A stretch of DNA of 64,000 nucleotides from Linum tenue (Eukaryota; Streptophyta; Magnoliopsida; Malpighiales; Linaceae). Made by a program: the position numbers and the translations under genes. Positions within the stretch are counted from its first letter, which is position 1. Every line of letters begins with the position of its first letter. The stretch spans positions 41,690,495 to 41,754,494 of the forward strand of contig CAMGYJ010000002.1 in the NCBI GenBank assembly GCA_946122785.1, in the 5' to 3' direction. Of this stretch, positions 46,372-57,042 are shown in pieces. Under the pieces are notes generated by a model. The model did not search any database. It had not been told where the DNA came from and saw only the letters and a program-made list of their open reading frames with translations.

Positions 46372-47859
46372 ATGAGTGTCAGCAGTGAGATCTTTCCGCC
46401 AGGACCAGATTGGTCAGCTTTGCCGCATCACATTTTGGGTATGATTGCTCGTCGTCTAATCAAGTTGAAGGATGTAATCCGATTCCGAGCTGTTTGTAAG
46501 AGTTGGAGCCAGGCTGCGCCAACCAAGTTTAGGCAATCCATCCCTTGGCTCATGCTTCCCTATTGCCGCAGCGGCAACTACTGCAGCAGCAGTAGCTCTC
46601 CTCCCGCCGTGCTCGGCTGTAAAGGTACTGATACCTGTAGGCGCTACTACGATCCTGCGGAGAAACGGTTTCATCACATTGAGTTACCCCAAGGTTTGAA
46701 CAGAAATTGCCGCGGCTCTGCCTTTGGGTGGGCGTTCATGGTGGACAGGACGCCGACATTGTTCTTGCTCAACCCTCTTACAAGGTGTACCATCTCCCTG
46801 CCCCCAATCACCGCTTTTCCCGATGTGTTGGGATTTTCCCCAGATAAAGTCGGCAAAGAGTACTTGTACGTAGATAAGGACGGATTTCGAGTAGCCGAGG
46901 GGAAGAAGGAAGTTGAGCATCATTACCTACACAGGGTTGCTCTGTCAGCTGAACCCACTTCCGATGAATGTGTCGTTATGGTTATCCGCTCCCCTGTCGA
47001 TCACACCCTAGCGTTTTGCAGGCCTGCTGCTACTACTACTACCACCGGTGATGGCCAGAAATGGACATTGATTCCTCGTGGAAATCTTGACCTCTGTTTT
47101 GAGGATGTTGTGTTTTGGAGAGGTCAATTCTATGCCCTTGTCGATGGCGGGAGGGTGTTTGTCTGTGATGTTTCTCTCTCGCATCATGCAAGGTTGTCGT
47201 TGTTTCTTGACTCGCATCGTCATATTATGTCGATAAGGAGCTACTTAGTGGTCAATCCAGCTAATGATGAGTTGATGATGGTGGCAAGGCATGTAAGGCA
47301 TTGGGGCGACGACGATGATAACGTTGAGTGTGACATTCACGAATGGGATTATGGTGATTGCGACGACATTGGGATTGGTAGCAATGATGACGAATGGACT
47401 GATGATGAGGACGACGATGACAACAATGGCGAAGATCTTCCAGGGAAGGAGTCTGACCGTGAAGTTGACCGGTATGGTATCGATACCGAATCGGATGATG
47501 ATGATCTTCCAGTGGAGGATAGTCAACCGTTGACCGATGAAGTCAGAGTTTTCAAGGTGAACGAGGATAGAAGAGGATGGGATGAGGTTGAAAGCATTGG
47601 CGATCTTGCTCTCTTCTTGGGTTACAACTCCGGTACTTGCGTCTCAACCAGAGACCATCCTGAATTTGCTCCGAATTCCATTTATTTCACGGATGACATG
47701 ATCCATCATCATTGCAAGCGAAGGCTTGCAGGTGCTGACATGGGTGTTTACAACCTCACCACTCGAAGCTTTACGCCATTCTACTGTACGAGCTCAGTTC
47801 ATAATAACCCTTCGTTCATTTGGCCACTACCTGTGTGGATATTTCCATCCAACTATTAG
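46372..47859 (+). CDS. F-box protein with DUF295-type C-terminal domain
   Basis: This is a single-exon gene of 495 residues. I start it at the ATG at 46372 (MSVSSEIFPPGPDW), because the open frame further upstream has no ATG after the TATA box. Residues 14-50 form an F-box: WSALPHHILGMIARRL then DVIRFRAVCKSW. F-box proteins bind SKP1 in SCF ubiquitin ligases. The rest resembles the plant DUF295 family: FLLNPLTRCTISLPP in the middle and LALFLGYNSGTCVS, NSIYFTDD, PVWIFPS near the end. Residues about 311-385 are an unusual Asp/Glu-rich insert between two DUF295 blades. A partial duplicate of its 3' end lies at 54672-55030. The substrate is unknown. Confidence 0.9.
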   Translation: MSVSSEIFPPGPDWSALPHHILGMIARRLIKLKDVIRFRAVCKSWSQAAPTKFRQSIPWLMLPYCRSGNYCSSSSSPPAVLGCKGTDTCRRYYDPAEKRFHHIELPQGLNRNCRGSAFGWAFMVDRTPTLFLLNPLTRCTISLPPITAFPDVLGFSPDKVGKEYLYVDKDGFRVAEGKKEVEHHYLHRVALSAEPTSDECVVMVIRSPVDHTLAFCRPAATTTTTGDGQKWTLIPRGNLDLCFEDVVFWRGQFYALVDGGRVFVCDVSLSHHARLSLFLDSHRHIMSIRSYLVVNPANDELMMVARHVRHWGDDDDNVECDIHEWDYGDCDDIGIGSNDDEWTDDEDDDDNNGEDLPGKESDREVDRYGIDTESDDDDLPVEDSQPLTDEVRVFKVNEDRRGWDEVESIGDLALFLGYNSGTCVSTRDHPEFAPNSIYFTDDMIHHHCKRRLAGADMGVYNLTTRSFTPFYCTSSVHNNPSFIWPLPVWIFPSNY

Positions 47860-47869
47860 ACTTGCCCAC

Positions 47870-48740
47870 CTAGCCAAGAATAAGTAAAAGGAGAAGCAAG
47901 CCATTGATTCTTTAGGTTACTGTTCCTCTTCTTTTGATATTTTGATATACTATTAGACATGCCCACCATCAAAACAAAGCCTATAACGAGTTAACCTCAC
48001 TGTAATTTGTCGGTTTTGATAATTTCATTATGACATTCAGAACAAAGCGATACATTCTCCTAAATATGCAGAAAGCTAGATACTACAAAATTAAATAGTT
48101 ACATAGAAATTCCAATAGATAACAAAGCGTATAATACCAGTCCACCTCACTGTAGTTTTTCATTTTTGATAACTTCCTAATGATATTCAGAACAAACCGA
48201 GAAATTCTTCTAAATATGTAGAAAACTACTCTAAATTAAATGGTTACATGCGAATTCCAATATAATAGCAGAGTTGGGAGCCTTTTTCGGCATTTAATTT
48301 CTTCTAACGACTACGAAAGTAGGAAGGGTAGATTTGTCTTTACGGTTATTTATTTCTTATTCATAGAAAATATATAATCACAAACCCTTATATTACACTT
48401 TGGAAATGAGTTCGAATCCTATTAGTTAATCGTAATGAGTACTCAATATATTGATATCTCATATAAATTTTTTGATAAGATTAGCATGCCAATACTATAT
48501 ATACAAAATCCCAAACCGCCTCGCGTTAAAAATTAAAATATATGTTATATGACCGACGCACAAATCATTATCAAGGCAAATAACTCATGGGTTATATAGT
48601 AAGTCACTCATAAGTCACTAATCAAGTTTGCTCGCAAATCGGGTTCGAGTTTCACTTTGGATTCAGGGTTGTTTGTCAGATGATAACATTTCGTCGCTTA
48701 AAAATTCTTTATTCGTCGCCCTAACTAAGTTAAATTAACT
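47870..48740. other. F-box gene 3' region and intergenic DNA
   Basis: Two related blocks near 47990-48090 and 48120-48220 (CGAGTTAACCTCACTGTA and CAGTCCACCTCACTGTAG, each followed by ATTCAGAACAAA) form a diverged tandem duplication of about 130 bp. No gene was recognised. Confidence 0.5.
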
Positions 48741-48896
48741 CTAATGCGCATAGTTCAGTTATATGTCCTTCTCCTTGTCAAGGGCAACACAACAACTAGC
48801 GGCAGCGACTGTTGTTTTTCCTTCTTCGATCTCCTCAGCAACAGAGTAGCAGTTGGTGACTTACGCCTACCTTCTTCTTCCTCCTCCTTCTCCGCG

Positions 48897-49052
48897 ATGT
48901 CAGACCAGAAGCTACCCTCCAGAAACAAAGCAAATATGGAAGTGATCATGGCAACTCGTTTAATGATGGAAGCCTATTCGATGGGAGGAGCTGCTCGGCG
49001 ATATGAGTTTGGACTTCTTGGGGTTAGTTGCTTTACCTATGTTATGGGTTAG
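48897..49052 (+). other. Short unassigned frame
   Basis: The ATG at 48897 gives MSDQKLPSRNKANMEVIMAT then RLMMEAYSMGGAARRYEFGL before running into LTR-like DNA. The composition is gene-like but the piece is short, and I do not recognise it. It may be a gene fragment truncated by the LTR downstream. Confidence 0.25.
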
Positions 49053-49059
49053 TATATTT

Positions 49060-49394
49060 TGTTCATTGTTATGGGTTACGTATTATGTGGGCTAGTTAGT
49101 TATTTACGTAGTAATAGGTTGGTAGAAGGATTAGTGCATAGGCTAAGAGTTAAAAGAGATAATTAGTCTACGTTGGGTCAGCATAGGCCAAGTAATTCTT
49201 TGGATTGTGTCCGAGAGGCCTAGGGGAGTTAAGAGGGTTCGGCTAGGTTAGTAGGGTTAATTGCCTATATATTGTAACTACCACATTAGTCCGATTTATC
49301 AAAGTAATAAACAAAGGTCTTTTGACGCCAAAGTTGTTCTCTCGCTTGTGAGTTACAAGAAAACCCTTAACTTGGGGGAAACGAGTTACCATCA
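49060..49394 (+). mobile_element. Solo LTR related to the 60.7-62.4 kb element
   Basis: Its last part, CTCTCGCTTGTGAGTTACA then AAACCCTTAACTTGG, and its end in CATCA match the 3' part of the 276-bp LTRs at 60744 and 62078. TATATATTGTAAC supplies a TATA-like block. No primer-binding site follows and no target duplication was found, so the left edge is approximate. Confidence 0.55.
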
Positions 49395-49808
49395 GGAAGC
49401 TGCGGATTGGGTGGGGGTATCGGGTTGGGATCGACATATAAGATTAGAGTTTCTGCTTTTTCCCCGGTGTTGGTTCTCTTGTCTAAACACCAGACAACAT
49501 TACCCTAACAATCTTTTTGATACTAACCTGACATTACCCTAACAATCTAATCACTTAATTAGTTGCATTTGGGATTTTTATTTTCCAATGTTTTCCATAT
49601 TGCAATTTGTTTAGACTCTGGAAGGTTGTTGCCAATTGTAGCCAAAACTCAGTTTTGTGGGCCCAATAGATGGAGGGCCGATTGGAAGCGGTGGCGGCGA
49701 TTTTTCTTTACCTATGAGACTGGATTGGCGGCCGCGGCAGTTTTTCTCTGTCCAGAGGTTGCCGTCGGGCTTGGAGGGGTAGGGTAATTGTTTTGTTTGT
49801 AGGGTTTA

Positions 49809-50187
49809 GACTAACTCCAACCCAATGATGCAAATTTGGAGAAAGGAATGTTTTCCCACTTTTTCCTCTCCAACCCACATAAAAATTGGCTTGCAAATTT
49901 GGAGAAGTGAGCTTGGGAGTGGATAGATGGCAGCTGAAAATGGAAAAATGCAAGGAGAAGGTGGGGACCATGCAGCAGCCAAAGCCCACATGCATGGGCA
50001 CGGTGGGGCCCTCCACTTTCCAGTGGCTTTTTTTTTTTTACTTTCTTAATTTTTGATTGGTTGGTTATGAGTTGGGAAGGCAAATTTAGAAGGTTTAGGG
50101 TTGGAGCAAAAAAGTGTTTCTGGGAATTAAAAATGCACATTTGAGAGTTTGAGAGGCTAAAAATGCACATTTGGGTTGGAGTTAGTC
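49809..50187. mobile_element. Tourist-like (PIF/Harbinger) MITE, 379 bp
   Basis: Terminal inverted repeats GACTAACTCCAACCCAA are exact at both ends. TTA flanks the element on each side (49806-49808 and 50188-50190), the 3-bp duplication of this superfamily. Subterminal GCAAATTTGGAG words recur inside. It is non-coding. Confidence 0.85.
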
Positions 50188-51500
50188 TTAGGGTTAGAAT
50201 TGGGATAAGGGTGAATATGACCATTTCGATATAGTTTAGGATGATAAAATTCAAATTTTAGGATGATTCGGAATTTTTAGAGATAAATCAAATTTCATAT
50301 CGTTATATTTGAAAAAGAAAGGAAATCAGAAGTAAACTCAGGATAGAGAAATCTTTTTTTTTCAGAAAAAAAAAAAAAATGAAACCCGGCCAGTGCCATC
50401 GTGAATCCTGACAAGATTCAATCAGCTTTATAACTTCCACTCCGGCGAGTCTTCCCAACGCATTCTACCTGAGAATTTTTCACTAAGAATGGATCTATCC
50501 TGAACCAAGTTAGCTTTTTGTTTTCAGTGGAATTGAGGTGATCGTTCAGTCGACGCTAAAAATAGCCTCCGACGGTGATATCACTAATTTAGAAAGAACG
50601 AGTGATCCCAATTTCTAGTCAGAGTTGAATTATTAATTTGGACTCTGTGATGACAAACCACATCAACGAATAATAGGGTTCGAGGAGAGTTCAAATCGAA
50701 TTGGATATCCAATCAGGATTCAACTCGAGCTCTTCCACCATTCGTATGGACTTCAAATCTCGCACAGCGGCAACCTTCGATGATAGCTTTCAAGATATGG
50801 ATTATATAATGGAATTCATATGGACTGCAAACTCCAGGAAAAAAAGAAATGAATCGCTATTTGTCGCTCGTGCATTTATTATTTTCCGCCTATAGTTACA
50901 AAAAAATATGACGATTTTGCCCATTCTCTAATTTAAAACCCTAAACATATATATCCCCCAAACCAACCCCTCACACCTCCCTTCTCTCCCAAACCTTTCC
51001 GCCTGTTCCTTCCCAAACATTGCCGCCGCCACCTCAAACCACCTCCGCCGCCGGCCACCTTCTCACTCACTCCCTCCCAAATCATCGCCGCCGCTTGACA
51101 TCCCAAACCACAGCCGCCGCCCCACCTGCTCCCACCACAAACCACAGCCGCGGAGCTGCTCCTCCCCCTCACACCTCCAAGATCCAATCCACTGGAAGAC
51201 TTCGCCGTTGTTGCTGTCGTCGCCGCCGTTCAGGAAGTCTTATGTCGAGAAGGTTCTTATTTTTTGCCATCCGCCCGCCTGGGCCGGACCCCATCCGCCC
51301 GCCTGAGTTGGACCAGTCTGACTAGGTACTGACCCATGTATGGCGTCCAACTTATGGTCGTTAAATTAAAGTGCTATTGAGAAGACACCATCAAGAGTGG
51401 TGTCGACTCAAACAACAAGGTAAAGAGCCTAGACATGAGAGAGGAAAAGGAACTTAATCTTCATTAACAACTGTAACAGTATATATAGACATATCAAATG
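50188..51500. other. Mixed intergenic DNA
   Basis: 50940-51330 is CCG-rich and gives Pro- or Gly-rich frames on both strands that look like low-complexity by-products. A small frame at 50701-50895 is unrecognised. Nothing is firmly annotated here. Confidence 0.4.
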
Positions 51501-51504
51501 TTAA

Positions 51505-52861
51505 CATTACTATATATAAAGCTGAAGTGCAATTACTGTTGTATAAGAACTCTATTTGATTGGCCCATTGATAATAATGATGATTTGATCCGTATGAGAG
51601 AAGAATTGGAGTGGTGAGAAAAGAATGGCAAAGTTAGAGTGGTAAGAAGGCATGTTTAATTATTTTGGGAAGTAGGAGGGAACAATTGGAGGTAGACAAA
51701 AGAATGGTAGATGTAGAGTTGACAATTGATAATTCAATCTATCAATTCAATTTTATTCATTCACTTAAATATTGAATTAATTCAATTGATTTTATTACAA
51801 CCAATTGGATTGATGAATTCATCGATCATTGAGAAGTTACAGTTAAATACCCGTATTTTTATATATTATACAATTTGGAATCTAACATTTGTTTTTACAA
51901 AAAAATATCACTTGAAAATTATGTTTTGGTACCTAATTTTTTTTATTATGACATTTTAGTACCTAAACTTTTCAAAATTTACAGATCGGTTCAGGGCTTG
52001 GATGTCATTTGGATCCATAGATTAATACACCAATTCGTATGATCCAATCCATGAATCCGCCGATCCATTTCATCTAATCCATTTGATCCATGGATCTACC
52101 ATTCCAATCTACCAATCTATTTGCCACATCTAGGTGGAAGGCAACATTTAAGATGACAATTATACATGAAATGTTTGGCTACGTATCTACACTTATCAAA
52201 TAAATAGTTTCCATTTTTCTATAAGAGAATAAATAATTATCATCTCAAATACATCACCATAAAAGGAATTAAGCCTCAACTATGCAAATTGCAGTTCGAT
52301 ACCTAAACTTAATAGATCTTTAGATTTATGACCTAAATTTATTTTTTGGGCATATAAGTCCTCAAAATATTGACGAAACATTACATTTTAGTACCTAAAA
52401 TTTTTGTGTATTAAATTTTGGTACCTAAACTTTTGAAGTTTTACAAATAGGTCTAATTTTTTTATGTGTAATTAAAACACCCTCGAATAAATGGGTATCC
52501 ATACCCAACTCATACACATTTAGATTATGGAAGTAAATATACATATCCTACCCAAACTCATATACAAACTTCCAAACTCATATATACGTCACCCATACCC
52601 TACCCATAACCAATGGATCTACTTGGTTTTAAGCAAATATCATTTATTAGCCAAAATTTTCAAAAAAAAAATTAATTGGATGTTGACCGTCTTATATCTC
52701 TTCTCAGTCAATATCATATTATCAAGTCAATATTATTAACTAAACTGCTAATAAAAAATTGATTTTAGGCTAATAATACTAACAAAACATCATAATGGGC
52801 CACATAATACATGCTCATAAACCATCTTCGTCCCGCGACTAGGCGCGACATCGCCACCTAG
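51505..52861 (+). mobile_element. Non-autonomous Helitron, left copy
   Basis: The 3' end reads GGCGCGACATCGCCACCTAG followed by T (CTAG at 52858-52861), with a GC-rich subterminal block. The 5' end is near 51505, where TTACTATATATAAAGC precedes TGAAGTGCAATTACTG. Both ends, and most of the 51720-52860 interior, are inverses of 57560-59128. It has no Rep or helicase frame. Confidence 0.65.
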
Positions 52862-52874
52862 TATTCAATTATAA

Positions 52875-53145
52875 CTAAAGAAGGAGAGGAAAAGGGACTT
52901 AATCTTCATAAACGCAAGTCGACACACCGTGCTTCATACGTGAGTGGTAGACTAGGTTGACAACAAGAGATGAACACCACAGCGAAGAATCATAATGATA
53001 TTCATAAGTGAGGAGGGATTGGTTCCAGCCCATGCAAGTTCAGAGGCACGTTCCTCAATGACTTTGTATTCAGCTTTAGTTGAAGAATGAGTAATTGTCT
53101 TTTGTTTTTTTGGAGGACCAAAAAATAATGTTGGGTATGTGTACG
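52875..53145 (-). pseudogene. Copia RNase H fragment
   Basis: On the minus strand 53140-53000 reads PKKQKTITHSSTKAEYKVIE then ERASELAWAGTNPSSLMN. This corresponds to the Copia RNase H block with the S(S/T)xAEY motif. Downstream frames are degenerate. No LTR was identified. Confidence 0.7.
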
Positions 53146-53572
53146 AATGGGTACACCTAATACTTCACTTCTCGAGCATTCGCATCAATGAAATTGAAAA
53201 ACTAATTTCATATTATTTTTATATTTTTAATTTAAATTTTATGCAATCCAACTCACTTTTATTTTATTGCTCCTAAATCATTGCAATTCACTTGCAATTG
53301 CATATATAAGAGTTTAAATGACTTTATAATTAAAAATAAATAAATCAAGAAAGAGAAAAATATTTTTATTTTTTATATTTCCTATGTGGCTTGCATTTTA
53401 AATTTCATTTACTGCAAGCTTGCATATTTGCAATTGCCCACTACATTAGTGCAATCCCTTTGCAATTTCATTTTGAGTGCCATGTAGGATTTGCAATTGA
53501 GCAAATACTTTTGATGTGGATTCTCTTATCGTTTGATTTGGCGGGAAATCCTTATTTTCGATAATTATTTAA

Positions 53573-53898
53573 AATTAGAGTGATGGCTATTTATTAAGCA
53601 AACCTTTTTCAGATTCTTTTATATTATCCAAACCTATTAAAATGCTATTAATTAGCAAAATATTAGTCATTTTTACATTATCATTAATAATTTTCTAACT
53701 CTTTTCTTAGTTAAAATACTAAACTTTTGGAATGTTGACTTTCATGTATCTCTTCCAAGTCAGTATCATGTTGCCAAGTCAATATTATGAACAAAATTGC
53801 TAATTGGAAGTTAACATTGGCTAATTCTTAGTATTTTGATAGGTTTGACTAATAAAAAAGAATGCGGAAAAGGCTGGCTAATAAAAATTAATCACCCT
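53573..53898. mobile_element. Insert absent from the duplicate copy (MITE candidate)
   Basis: Copy A passes directly from ATAATTATTTAA to the GTTATACTAG block, whereas copy B holds about 325 bp between them. The insert starts near AGAGTGATGGCTATTTATTA and ends near the inverse-like AATAAAAATTAATCACCCT. Its middle resembles the Helitron interiors at 52630-52790 and 57640-57780. Confidence 0.6.
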
Positions 53899-54488
53899 TA
53901 AAGTTATACTAGTTTAAGTTCAATGTGAATCAAATTCATAAGAAAACGTAACAAATGTGTTACCTACCATAATCATGATGATATATGGCACAACAGTCAT
54001 GTAACCGTTGATAACTGGTATTTAACAATTAACTCAATTGTGAAGTTTATGTCATACCGATTATCAAGCACATGCATAGATCGTGAAGTTTAATTTCTTT
54101 ATAATCCTCAAATTTTACCTAAACATATACAATGCATGCACACATTTAAGTTATGATTTCTTTCCATCCATCTCTACTTGTCACAAGGAATATATGTTCT
54201 TTGCATATACACAAGTCATTTTGCAGAGAAAGTCATTTGTGCTCTTATAATATGTTTGTTCTCATAATATAGTGTTGCATATGAGATATTGGTGAAAACT
54301 AAATTTTTCATGGCAGACTCATGGGTGATGAAGACCCTTACGATTCAGGCTCTCCCCAACTCTTCCAATCCAAATTATGCTCTACCCCAACCCTAAAAGG
54401 ACCTAAAAGAACTTTCATTACTCTCTCTCTTTCCCTCTACTCCATTCTCTTGCACTCCTTCGCAATCTTCAAATGCTTCAATGGCATG

Positions 54489-54560
54489 AATGACGTGCAA
54501 GAGTATCATTGCAATCGTAGTGACAAAGAATTCAGTGATTTTTGGCACTCTACAACCACT
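54489..54560 (+). pseudogene. Decayed C2H2 zinc-finger fragment, duplicate
   Basis: The ATG at 54489 gives MNDVQEYHCNRSDKEFSDFW. Compared with the copy at 14055, the second cysteine of the finger is replaced (CNRSD against CNPCD), so no zinc site can form. Confidence 0.55.
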
Positions 54561-54671
54561 ATTGTGCAAAGCACTACCTGATTATCCACTTTCCTGCCAT
54601 CAACAGGGAAAGTGATTTAAAGAGGTGGAGTTCAAGCAACATGAGCAAGTGCCCCATCACTAGCCACACCA

Positions 54672-55030
54672 CAATGGGATTGGTAGCAATGATGATGAGT
54701 GGATTGATAATGACAATGATAATGACGACGATGATGATGACATTGACGACGATAAGGATGGCAAATTTGCTCCGGTACTTGCGTCTCCACAAGAGACCAT
54801 CCTGAATTTTCTCCTAATTCTATTTATTTCACGAATGACATGACGCATCATCATTGCAAGCGGAGACTTGTAGGTGTTGACATGGGTGTTTACAACCTGG
54901 CCACTCAGACCTTTACACCATTCTACCGCGCACGAACTCAGTTCATAATAACCCTTCATTCATTTGGCCACTACCTATATGGATCTTACCATCTAGCTAT
55001 TAGACATGACCCACCTAACCAAGAAAAAGA
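54672..55030 (+). pseudogene. F-box/DUF295 3'-end fragment with internal deletion
   Basis: The start matches the F-box gene from about 47371 (GGGATTGGTAGCAATGATGA, the acidic insert). It then jumps over roughly 200 bp to the part equivalent to 47630 and follows it to and past the stop codon (TTCATAATAACCCTTCATTC). It ends near 55030 in DNA equivalent to the parental 3' UTR. Frames are broken. It is joined directly to the zinc-finger relic upstream. Confidence 0.88.
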
Positions 55031-56170
55031 AAAAAAGATGTAATATTAGACACTACATGTATGGATCTTAATGTTTGGTACATCATACTTAAATACCCTT
55101 CGCACGAACTCACTAGAAGATGTTATTATTAGTATTTGTAAAACCTTATTCTACCAAAGGTCCGAGAAAGTTTCTTATCGGAGTATAAATTGGTAGGTGG
55201 TTTTTATCGGTATAAAATTGTTAAACCATGAGTGAAGTCTGGATTTTACGTTGGCGGCCCAAAATTTACTGTTCCTTCTCTTCTTTTGGATATCACTTTT
55301 GGTACGCATGGGAGCAACAATATTGATGTGTTTGCCATACTGTTTGTCTTAGGAGCTGCATTCTGAATTTGTAAATAAGATTCCAGTTGGAGATGTAATA
55401 TTAGTACTTTGTAAAACTATATCCTACCATTCGATTGAGAAAGATCCCTATCTAACTATAAATCGATACGTGTTTTTTAACGCTATAAAACAGTTGACCC
55501 AGGAGTGAAGTCGGAATTTCTAGTTGGGGGCTAAAAAAAAGACGAAATACACTTGTATTGTCATAACTTTCACATTTGTGACAAATATAACCATAACTAT
55601 CTGAAAACACTAAATAGCCAAAAAAAACAATTGGATGCTCGTGTGACAAATCTAGCCATTTCCGTTAGAAACTTTAACGGTGTTAGAAACTCCGTCAGTT
55701 AGGTTAGTTGACTAGGATGGCAAATTATCGCACACGTCAACATATCATTGTTACGTCATTTTTAGTTATAATAATAATTAATTTTGGAATAAATAAAAAC
55801 ACAAAATATTTTTTCTTGCTCTGCTCCCCAGCAACAATCTCCTTCTGCCCAAAATCCCTTTCCCTCTCCTCACCCAACCATCTCTCTCTTCGCTTTCTCT
55901 TCCTCCTCCTTTCCCTCTCCTCTCCCAACCACCTCTCCATCCTCTAAATCCCTAATCCTCTACCTTTCCTCCACCTACTGCCCCACTCCACCTTCTGCTC
56001 CCTCGCCGTCTCCACCAGTTGCGGAGACTGCTTCTCAATCTTCATCATCTTCATCGTGCCCGTGAAAGTCGTGGTTCAGGTTTTTGCTCTTCTTCTTAAT
56101 CTTTTTGGGTTAGGTCTTACCTTGATAGTTGTCATGGCTGCCGAAGGAATGGGAAATTGAGGTTGTGGAA
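55030..56170. other. Repeat-like and CT-rich DNA, Mutator-like left end
   Basis: Near-repeats at about 55140-55260 and 55420-55530 share CGGTATAAAA...GGAGTGAAGTC-type blocks. From about 55545 a sequence like Mutator termini begins (ACACTTGTATTGTCATAAC). 55850-55960 is strongly CT-rich. No gene was recognised. Confidence 0.4.
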
Positions 56171-56254
56171 GAAGATTATTTGTATATGGGTTTAGATTTG
56201 CTGTCGCTGGGAGGAAGGTGAGAATAGGGGATCCGGGGGAGGAATATTAGGTGC

Positions 56255-56548
56255 CTAGAACCAGCTCCTCGTCGAAGAATTTGCAGATGGCATGCGGACA
56301 TCGTGAAGTGAATGGAAGTAGGAGAGATGGGCGGCGGCGTGGGCCAAACAGTGGTCGAATGTTGCTTTGATGAGTTGCTTTCGCAGTGCCGAGCTACAGG
56401 ATGAGGGATCCGAATGTAATTCCAACCCCGTTCCGGCGAGATCTCGCGACTTCGGCTTCGACTTCGGTTGTGGTGTTTGTAACTGCAAACGCAGCTGCAG
56501 CATTGAATCCGACTGTTGCTGTAACAGGTGAGAGTCATGCTCCGCCAC
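56255..56548 (-). CDS. Hypothetical small protein
   Basis: The 97-residue frame starts MAEHDSHLLQQQSDSMLQLR and contains ALRKQLIKATFDHCLAHAAA. It is GC-rich compared with its surroundings, and a TATAT-type box lies about 140 bp upstream on the minus strand near 56690. I do not recognise it. An overlapping 199-residue minus frame is probably a shadow. It may be cargo of a transposon whose left end is near 55545. Confidence 0.3.
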   Translation of the reverse strand: MAEHDSHLLQQQSDSMLQLRLQLQTPQPKSKPKSRDLAGTGLELHSDPSSCSSALRKQLIKATFDHCLAHAAAHLSYFHSLHDVRMPSANSSTRSWF

Positions 56549-57042
56549 TCTACAGACGGTCGTGAAATCAAGCTATCGCGCCAATTTCTTCGGCGCGAAA
56601 TCTGAAAACGTCTCTCCTTGCTCCTTTGCTCAATCAACCGTGAAACGTGTTCAAAATTACCTACGGCTACCTCTAGTTTGCAGATATAAAAGAGAGAGCG
56701 CCCTATATGAGTCGGTCCATATTTAACGTCTAACTTAAAGAAGATAAATAAAAGTACTATTAGGAGACAACCCAAATTTTAGTCTCTTGTAATTTTAGAG
56801 AATTGGTTTATTATAAATAAAGTTGATTGTTTGGAATGTCTTGAATGTTTAGGTCGTCCACAATGTGAGCAACAAAATGACGCTTATAATTAATTTATGT
56901 TTTTGGCCGAATTTATAATCAGAAGATTTGAAGGTACGTTTTCATGTGTTTTAAGTTGGTTTGCATGTGTTTAAACAGTTCTCTGCTTGTGCTTAGCAAC
57001 TTTATGGACCAAGTGCCAATGAACCAAGTCATATCACCTCAC

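Larger units (their letters stand above)
53558..54672 (+). repeat. Segmental duplication, copy B (partner 13371-14190)
   Basis: It is alignable with copy A through the AT-rich part, the CT-rich leader (about 54420-54450) and the zinc-finger relic. Copy B has an extra insert at about 53573-53898 and another of about 60 bp near 54565-54622. Similarity stops at about 54672, exactly where F-box-derived DNA begins. Confidence 0.85.

Noticed and set aside
50933..51325. Gly-rich and Pro-rich frames on both strands
   Set aside because: CCG-rich low-complexity DNA opens frames on both strands; no domain or splice signal supports them.
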